Source: Shewanella kaireitica (GTDB lineage: Bacteria > Pseudomonadota > Gammaproteobacteria > Enterobacterales > Shewanellaceae). From it: a stretch of DNA of 64,000 nt. Below the pieces are notes generated by a model, which did no database searches, had not been told where the DNA came from, and saw only the letters and a list, made by a program, of their open reading frames with translations. Numbering within the stretch: the stretch's first letter is position 1; every line of letters starts with the position of its first letter. Positions 58,582 through 64,000 of the stretch are shown in pieces. The translations under genes and the position numbers were made by a program. The DNA lies in contig NZ_JAKIKQ010000006.1 in the NCBI RefSeq assembly GCF_023284045.1, positions 162,226 through 226,225 of the forward strand, in the 5' to 3' direction.

Positions 58582-59730
58582 ATGGAAAACAAGCACACTG
58601 ACGCCAGCTCCACAGAGCCCACTCCAGAACAAACTAATGCGTCACAGCCCGTTATTGAGGCTCAGTCTGAACCGCAAAGTAGCGCAGCACAGCCTGCGGC
58701 GAATGAACTTCCTGCAGCAAATAAAACGACACCATGGGGCGTTATTATTACGCTTTTTTTACTATTGATAATCGCTTTTACTACAGCTGCTGGCGGGTAC
58801 CATCTATATCAACAGCTTGAATTGCAAAAAGCGCAATCATTGGCATTAGAGCAGAAGCTACAGGCTGAACTTGTTAAACCCAATCAGCGTATCGCCTTTT
58901 TAGAGCAGCAGCAGAACCAATTTAAATCTGCTGTGGATTTAGCGCTATCAACCGCTCAAAGTGAACAAACGCAACTACAAGAAAGAGTCTCGATAATTGC
59001 TCAGCGCAACCCTAACCATTGGCGCGCAGAAGAAGCGAAATACCTAGTACGCCTTGCAGGGCAAAAATTGTGGTTAGAGAAAGATCCTAGCACCGCAACT
59101 AGCCTCCTAAAAGCAGCCGACGAACGCATAAAGTCGATGCGTGATCCCTCACTAATGCCACTTAGAAAAGCGCTCGCAAAAGATATTGCCGCTACCGCCT
59201 CGATTAAGAATACCGATATTGCTGGCACAGTATTAACCCTTGATACCTTAATTGATGGTATAGAAACTCTGCCATTAAACCGAGCTGAAACTCATTTTTC
59301 TGCTGAAGAGTTAAAAGATACCCAGGTGAGTGATTCTCTAGATGATTGGCAGTCAAACCTTGCTAAATCTTGGCAAGCACTGATTGATGACTTCGTTATT
59401 ATAAGAAAGCGCACCACTGATGCTGCGCCATTACTAGAACCCGATCAACAGTGGTACCTTGTCGAAAATACTCGAAATAAGCTGCTACAAGCTCAACTCG
59501 CACTATATCGCCAAGACCAAGTGAATTACCGCAACTCAGTTAAGTTGGCGAGAAAATGGATCTATCAATATTTCGACCTTAAAGATCAACAGGTCACCGA
59601 TGCTCTAACCACTTTAGATGCATTAGAAACCTTGAAGATTCAAACAACGTCGCTTGAACGATTTGATTCATCTAACTTATTAAATCAATTAGTCACCTAC
59701 GGCAACTTGATGACAGAGGGGGCGCAATAA
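58582..59730 (+). CDS. hemX: HemX-like membrane protein of the haem operon
   Basis: A 382-aa inner-membrane protein: a low-complexity cytoplasmic tail rich in Thr, Glu, Ala, Pro and Gln (1-50), one membrane helix (about 52-74), a coiled coil (about 76-130) and a helical periplasmic domain (QRNPNHWRAEEAKYLVRLAG, QWYLVENTRNKLLQAQLALY). It was once labelled a uroporphyrinogen-III methyltransferase, but there is no SAM motif. Its function is unknown. It overlaps hemY by one base (TAATGG). Confidence 0.9.
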   Translation: MENKHTDASSTEPTPEQTNASQPVIEAQSEPQSSAAQPAANELPAANKTTPWGVIITLFLLLIIAFTTAAGGYHLYQQLELQKAQSLALEQKLQAELVKPNQRIAFLEQQQNQFKSAVDLALSTAQSEQTQLQERVSIIAQRNPNHWRAEEAKYLVRLAGQKLWLEKDPSTATSLLKAADERIKSMRDPSLMPLRKALAKDIAATASIKNTDIAGTVLTLDTLIDGIETLPLNRAETHFSAEELKDTQVSDSLDDWQSNLAKSWQALIDDFVIIRKRTTDAAPLLEPDQQWYLVENTRNKLLQAQLALYRQDQVNYRNSVKLARKWIYQYFDLKDQQVTDALTTLDALETLKIQTTSLERFDSSNLLNQLVTYGNLMTEGAQ

Positions 59731-60896
59731 TGGTTCGCGTTCTGGTCTATCTAGGTATTATTTTACTGGGCTTCTTCATCAGCCCGTTTCTAGCTGGTAA
59801 TAAAGGCTACCTTTATCTTGCCATTGGTGACTATCAAGTAGAGACCAGTATCGTCTTTGCCGTTATTGCACTGGTTATATTTTACAGTCTGCTACAACTG
59901 GCTGAGTTTGTTATTGTATGGGTGTTAAACCTAATTTTAGGAAGTCGACTACTTCCAGAAAAATGGCGTAAGAAGGCAGCAAGAAAGCACACTCTTATGG
60001 GGGCTTTAGCGCTCGCAGAAGAGGATTGGGCCGCTGCTGAAAAAGCCATGGTTAAAGGCGCTGATAAGGGGGAAATTCCGGCGCTAAACCTACTTGCTGC
60101 AGCACGAGCAGCACAACATCAGAATAATATTGTTGCACGTGATGAATATCTGGCCAAAGCAGAGCTTGAACCGTTAGCCACAAAAGCGGTGAGTACTACC
60201 CGCACCCGCTATTTGCTGCAACAGGGTGAATTAGCTTTAGCCCGAGAAGAACTAGATAAGCTCAATCCAACCAGCAAAAGCAAAGCCCCCGTGTTAAAGC
60301 TCGCTGTTGACCTATATAAAGCACAGCAAGATTGGCAAGCTCTTAAACTTATTTTACCTATTGCCAGCAAAAAACAGATTATGGCTGATGATGCGTTTAA
60401 AAAGCTTACCTTTGAAACCAATATCGCTTTACTGAAGAATGCCGCAAGTGCAAATGAGCAAGAACTAGAGAAATGCTGGCACTGGCTATCACGTAGCGAA
60501 CGAAAACAAGCTGAGTATATCGCAGAGTATGCTATCGGCTTAAATCGCTATAACCAAAAAGAGCAATCCATAAAGCTGCTGCAAAAACAGCTTAAAGCAG
60601 CTCCTTCAAAAGCCATTTTTGAAGCATTATCTCAAGTTCTCACCCCGTCGGATGTTGAAGCTAAAAAGCAGCTATTAGCACTCGAAGCTAACTTTGAAGA
60701 CAATGTTGATTATCAGATCTGTTTAGCTAAGTTGTATCACCAGAATCATGACTATCACAATGCTAAAATATGGTGGCAAAAGGCTTGTTATCTCCAGGAT
60801 GATATCAATAACTTGCATGCCCTTGCTGACGTACAAGAGCACCAAGGTGAATTAAACAGAGCACTTCAAACCAGAAGAAATGCCGCTAAGCTGTAA
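59730..60896 (+). CDS. hemY: HemY-like TPR membrane protein of the haem operon
   Basis: A 388-aa protein with two N-terminal membrane helices (about 4-20 and 40-62) and a cytoplasmic or periplasmic tetratricopeptide-like helical array (about 85-385, including KHTLMGALALAEEDWAAAEK, ALNLLAAARAAQHQNNIVAR and WWQKACYLQDDINNLHALAD). This is the proteobacterial HemY of the hemCDXY operon, which is unrelated to protoporphyrinogen oxidase HemY. The role is unknown. It is coupled to hemX and ends at a palindromic terminator; the adhesin gene is next. Confidence 0.92.
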   Translation: MVRVLVYLGIILLGFFISPFLAGNKGYLYLAIGDYQVETSIVFAVIALVIFYSLLQLAEFVIVWVLNLILGSRLLPEKWRKKAARKHTLMGALALAEEDWAAAEKAMVKGADKGEIPALNLLAAARAAQHQNNIVARDEYLAKAELEPLATKAVSTTRTRYLLQQGELALAREELDKLNPTSKSKAPVLKLAVDLYKAQQDWQALKLILPIASKKQIMADDAFKKLTFETNIALLKNAASANEQELEKCWHWLSRSERKQAEYIAEYAIGLNRYNQKEQSIKLLQKQLKAAPSKAIFEALSQVLTPSDVEAKKQLLALEANFEDNVDYQICLAKLYHQNHDYHNAKIWWQKACYLQDDINNLHALADVQEHQGELNRALQTRRNAAKL

Positions 60897-60920
60897 CTTA
60901 TTTTTATATCCATTATGTAT

Positions 60921-60950
60921 ATAAAAGCCACTCTATAGTGGCTTTTATAT
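60921..60950 (+). terminator. Terminator after hemY
   Basis: Palindrome ATATAAAAGCCACT / AGTGGCTTTTATAT with a short loop. It separates the haem operon from the adhesin gene. Confidence 0.8.
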
Positions 60951-61177
60951 CTTTAAACAATGACCTCTAAACTCCCGAACAAGCTAGCTGGCTGATAAGA
61001 CTGATCTTTAAAACATTTCACAATCTTCTATAAATATATTACCTCTCCTCCTTGACTTTAGCCGACTTGACAACAATTGAAGCACGTACGAAATTTGTAC
61101 TGTTGGTACACTAATTAAAAATGACTAAGTACTAACGATCCTTCATTTAGCTCACGGATGAGATGTTCGAGTAATTT

Positions 61178-64000
61178 ATGATGGGTACATATATTTCAAA
61201 ACAGGATGCCACCATAGTTGAGCTTTCTGGCGTTATCAGCAGTCAAAACAATCAAGGTGAGATGATCCCCCTTAAGGTGGGCGATACTTTACGCCAGAAC
61301 ACCTCATTTAATGTTGCAGCAGATGCGACATTTAAACTTGAATATAGCGACGGCACCATAGTCACCCAAGCTGATTTCCAAGACACAGCCGAAGTCACCA
61401 GCTCAGGATTTGAAGCCACTGAAGCAATTAGCGAAACAATCGATCCTGAAATAGCGGCATTACAAGCACAAATCTTAAGTGGTGAAGATCCAACCTTGAA
61501 CTTGCCAGATACCGCTGCAGGTGAAACTAGCCCAACAGGTAATGAGGGAGGTGGCTTTGTTTCTGTTGGACGTGCTGGTGACGAAACAATTGCGGCAGCA
61601 GGACATAGCACCGACGGCTTTATTCAGCCACAAACTTCTCGCCTAGATGAACAACCTAACTTTTTAGAACAGTTTGCTAAGCCTACAATTACGACAAGCT
61701 CCGTGACACTGTATGAAGAAAACTTGGCTGAAGGCTCTGCGCCTCAAGTAGCAGCACTGTCACAAGCTGAGAGTGTTTCTGTTGCCGTACAAGCGGGAAT
61801 TCAAGCCCTTACAATCAATGGTGAACAAGTATTTGTTGACGGTAACTTCATCGGCCCAGTTACTATTCCCAGTGAATATGGCACTTTAGTGATAACAGCT
61901 TATGATCCTACAAACTCCATCCTTACCTATAGCTACACCCTTAATAGCGCATTAGATCACAGTGAATCTGACATTTTATCAGAACTATTTGTAGTACAAC
62001 TTACTGATAATCAAGGAGACAGTACCACTGCGGTAGTAACAGCAAATATTGTCGATGATGCTCCTACGGGCCTCGACGATGTCAATGCTATAACTGAAGA
62101 CAACCTTGCAGGGGTATTCGGCAATGTATTAGCTAACGATACTCTAGGTGCTGATTTAGCCCAAGTGACGCAAATATCTTCAGGTTCAGGCACAGCAGAT
62201 ATAGGCGCTGAAACCACGATTGCTGGTGTTTATGGCTCTTTAATTATCGCCGCTGATGGAAGTTACAATTACATCCTTAATAATCAAACAGAAGAAGTTC
62301 AATCGCTAGCTCTAGGTGAACAAATAACAGATACTTTTGATTATCTATTAGTTGATGCAGATGGTGATGAAGTCTCTCTGACTTTAGTGATAACCATTAC
62401 AGGTGAAAATGATGCTCCCGTTATCACCTCTTCATTTGAAGATGCACAAGGTAACGTAGTCGAAGCTGGCGTGCTAGTCGGCGGTAACGAAGCTACAGTA
62501 GGTATAGCTGAAACCGGCGGATTGTTAACTGCCAATGATATTGATGATGGTGCAGTTCTTACATGGAGTTTAGATAGCCTTGCCGAAACGCCATATGGAA
62601 TATTTACCCTTGATGAATCAACAGGAAGTTGGACATTCACTCTCAGTAATGAGCTAGCAGATAGTTTAGCTTTCGGTGATCTAGTAACCGAAACATTTAA
62701 TGTTACTGTAACCGATGAATATGGACTTTCTGCGAATCAAGTCGTTACAGTGACCATCTCAGGCACCAACGATATACCTGTTATCACTTCCACTATTGAA
62801 GATGCCACCGGTGAGGTACTTGAAGCGGGCGTGATGGATGGCGGTAACGATCCTGAGCCGGGCAACTTAATGACTGGCGGCACCTTAACCACCGATGATG
62901 TGGATAACGGCGCCAGCTGGAGCTGGAGTTTTGTCGCCCAAGTCAACGATTACGGCAGCTTTGATATTGATGCTGACACTGGCGTGTGGAGTTACACTTT
63001 AGCCGATAACGCGCTGGTCAACGCCCTCGCCCAAGGTGAGATGCACGATGAGACCTTCTTGGTTACCGTCACTGATGAACATGGTGCCTTCAGTCAGCAA
63101 TTAGTGACCGTGACAGTCACCGGCACTAACGATATTCCAGTTATTACTTCTACCATTCAAGATGCCACTGGTGATGTATTAGAGGCTGGCGTGATGGATG
63201 GCGGTAACGATCCGGAGCCAGGCAACTTAATGACGGGCGGCACTTTAACCGCCGATGATGTCGATAACGGCGCCAGCTGGAGCTGGAGTTTTGTCGCCCA
63301 GGTCAACGATTACGGTACCTTTGATATAGATGCTGACAGCGGCGTGTGGAGCTACACCTTAGCCGACAACGCGCTGGTTAACGCCCTCGCCCAAGGTGAG
63401 ATGCACGATGAGACCTTCTTGGTCACCGTCACCGATGAGCATGGCGCCTTCAGTCAGCAGCTGGTCACCGTGACAGTCACCGGGACTAATGACATTCCGC
63501 TTATCACTTCCACTGTTGAAGATGCCACTGGTGATGTATTAGAAGCGGGCGTGATGGATGGCGGTAACGATCCTGAGCCGGGCAACTTAATGACTGGCGG
63601 CACTTTAACCGCTGATGATGTGGATAACGGCGCCAGCTGGAGCTGGAGTTTTGTCGCCCAAGTTAATGACTACGGCACCTTTGATATTGATGCTGACACT
63701 GGCGTGTGGAGTTATACTTTAGCCGACAACGCACTGGTCAACGCCCTCGCCCAAGGTGAGATGCACGATGAGACCTTCTTGGTTACCGTGACCGATGAGC
63801 ATGGTGCCTTCAGTCAGCAATTAGTGACCGTGACAGTCACCGGCACTAACGATATACCTGTTATCACTTCCACTATTGAAGATGCCACCGGCGATGTATT
63901 AGAAGCGGGCGTGATGGATGGCGGTAACGATCCGGAGCTTGGCAACCTAGTCACTGGCGGCACCTTAACCGCTGATGATGTGGATAACGGCGCCAGCTGG
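61178..64000 (+). CDS. bpfA: Giant LapA/BpfA-type biofilm adhesin, N-terminal part (3' truncated by window)
   Basis: The frame is open from tandem ATGs (61178, 61181) to the window edge, giving over 940 residues. Residues 1 to about 150 are the retention module that anchors the protein in its outer-membrane secretin: VGDTLRQNTSFNVAADATFK, the LapG-type cleavage motif TAAG (112-115, coded at 61511-61522) and GGGFVSVGRAGDET. A second AAAG lies at 139-142. A linker and Cadherin/VCBS-like domains (about 300-405) lead into 120-aa VCBS repeats. In Shewanella bpfA follows hemY, with c-di-GMP sensing BpfD and protease BpfG controlling release. The C-terminus, RTX repeats and type I secretion genes are outside the window. 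Confidence 0.88.
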   Translation, partial: MMGTYISKQDATIVELSGVISSQNNQGEMIPLKVGDTLRQNTSFNVAADATFKLEYSDGTIVTQADFQDTAEVTSSGFEATEAISETIDPEIAALQAQILSGEDPTLNLPDTAAGETSPTGNEGGGFVSVGRAGDETIAAAGHSTDGFIQPQTSRLDEQPNFLEQFAKPTITTSSVTLYEENLAEGSAPQVAALSQAESVSVAVQAGIQALTINGEQVFVDGNFIGPVTIPSEYGTLVITAYDPTNSILTYSYTLNSALDHSESDILSELFVVQLTDNQGDSTTAVVTANIVDDAPTGLDDVNAITEDNLAGVFGNVLANDTLGADLAQVTQISSGSGTADIGAETTIAGVYGSLIIAADGSYNYILNNQTEEVQSLALGEQITDTFDYLLVDADGDEVSLTLVITITGENDAPVITSSFEDAQGNVVEAGVLVGGNEATVGIAETGGLLTANDIDDGAVLTWSLDSLAETPYGIFTLDESTGSWTFTLSNELADSLAFGDLVTETFNVTVTDEYGLSANQVVTVTISGTNDIPVITSTIEDATGEVLEAGVMDGGNDPEPGNLMTGGTLTTDDVDNGASWSWSFVAQVNDYGSFDIDADTGVWSYTLADNALVNALAQGEMHDETFLVTVTDEHGAFSQQLVTVTVTGTNDIPVITSTIQDATGDVLEAGVMDGGNDPEPGNLMTGGTLTADDVDNGASWSWSFVAQVNDYGTFDIDADSGVWSYTLADNALVNALAQGEMHDETFLVTVTDEHGAFSQQLVTVTVTGTNDIPLITSTVEDATGDVLEAGVMDGGNDPEPGNLMTGGTLTADDVDNGASWSWSFVAQVNDYGTFDIDADTGVWSYTLADNALVNALAQGEMHDETFLVTVTDEHGAFSQQLVTVTVTGTNDIPVITSTIEDATGDVLEAGVMDGGNDPELGNLVTGGTLTADDVDNGASW
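62402..64000 (+). repeat. Tandem 360-bp repeats in the adhesin gene
   Basis: The period is exactly 360 bp (120 codons). Units are 62402-62761 (divergent), 62762-63121, 63122-63481, 63482-63841 and 63842-64000 (cut by the window). The last four are almost identical in DNA, including synonymous positions, for example GATAACGGCGCCAGCTGG in every unit. The divergent first unit keeps only the protein pattern (GENDAPVITSSFEDAQGN against GTNDIPVITSTIEDATGD). The near-identical units look more GC-rich than the start of the gene. Confidence 0.92.

Noticed and set aside
61252..61611. Minus-strand 119-codon frame at the adhesin start
   Set aside because: It is antisense to the retention module with its TAAG motif, which is clearly the coding frame.
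62011..62946. Minus-strand open frames inside the adhesin gene
   Set aside because: They mirror the codon pattern of the plus-strand adhesin frame and repeat with the 360-bp unit; they are shadows.

Overview
The window reads as a chromosomal segment of a Shewanella species (marine Gammaproteobacteria, Alteromonadales). The evidence is gene order: argS-ftsN-hslVU, rhlB/trxA/rho, a Wolinella-type frdCAB set, prmA-dusB-fis, lptM-lysA-dapF-DUF484-xerC, and cyaY/cyaA/hemCDXY followed directly by a LapA/BpfA-type giant adhesin. Shewanella-like palindromic repeat elements sit between genes. I saw no tRNA, rRNA, CRISPR array, prophage or transposase gene.

Layout. 1-5.2 kb: end of argS, a very short ftsN, a frameshifted unknown gene, then hslVU behind a heat-shock-type promoter. 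5.2-12.4 kb: deoD, a TsgA-like MFS transporter, a Crp/Fnr regulator, a glycosyltransferase/PAP2 pair, ygjV, rraA and a divergent ureohydrolase. 12.5-19.3 kb: ubiE-ubiJ-ubiB-tatABC, a repeat-rich gap, then a 172-aa secreted protein, tatD and a membrane diguanylate cyclase joined by TAATG stop/start overlaps. 21-31 kb: hemB (aspartate-rich type), a thioredoxin-like protein, an Oar-like TonB receptor, gppA-rhlB, trxA and rho. 31-37 kb: an unusual LysR-GNAT fusion and the frd operon (two full diheme cytochrome b genes, a 39-codon membrane ORF between them, frdA, frdB) with a CRP-type site upstream. 37-40 kb: prmA and dusB-fis.

40-48.8 kb is more accessory: a TonB receptor with two PepSY membrane proteins, a LemA/DUF3137 pair, a 299-bp repeat element, a kelch protein and the di-iron repair protein YtfE/RIC. 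48.8-61 kb is core: yigB-like HAD, xerC, DUF484, dapF, lysA, lptM, cyaY, cyaA and hemCDXY, with a near-consensus CRP site between cyaA and hemC. From 61.18 kb to the window edge runs the start of the adhesin gene. It has a LapG-type TAAG motif and 360-bp tandem repeats that are almost identical at DNA level.

Functional themes are respiration and electron transfer (ubiquinone, Tat export, fumarate reductase, haem), cAMP-CRP control (cyaA, frd), proteostasis (hslVU), iron uptake and c-di-GMP-linked biofilm formation. The most noteworthy items are the 39-codon ORF inside the frd operon, the LysR-GNAT fusion, the miniature FtsN, the repeat-element families (one with a full copy and a half copy in the window) and the expanding adhesin repeats. 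I found no clearly new multi-gene system. All family assignments come from reading motifs and gene order; no database search was run.
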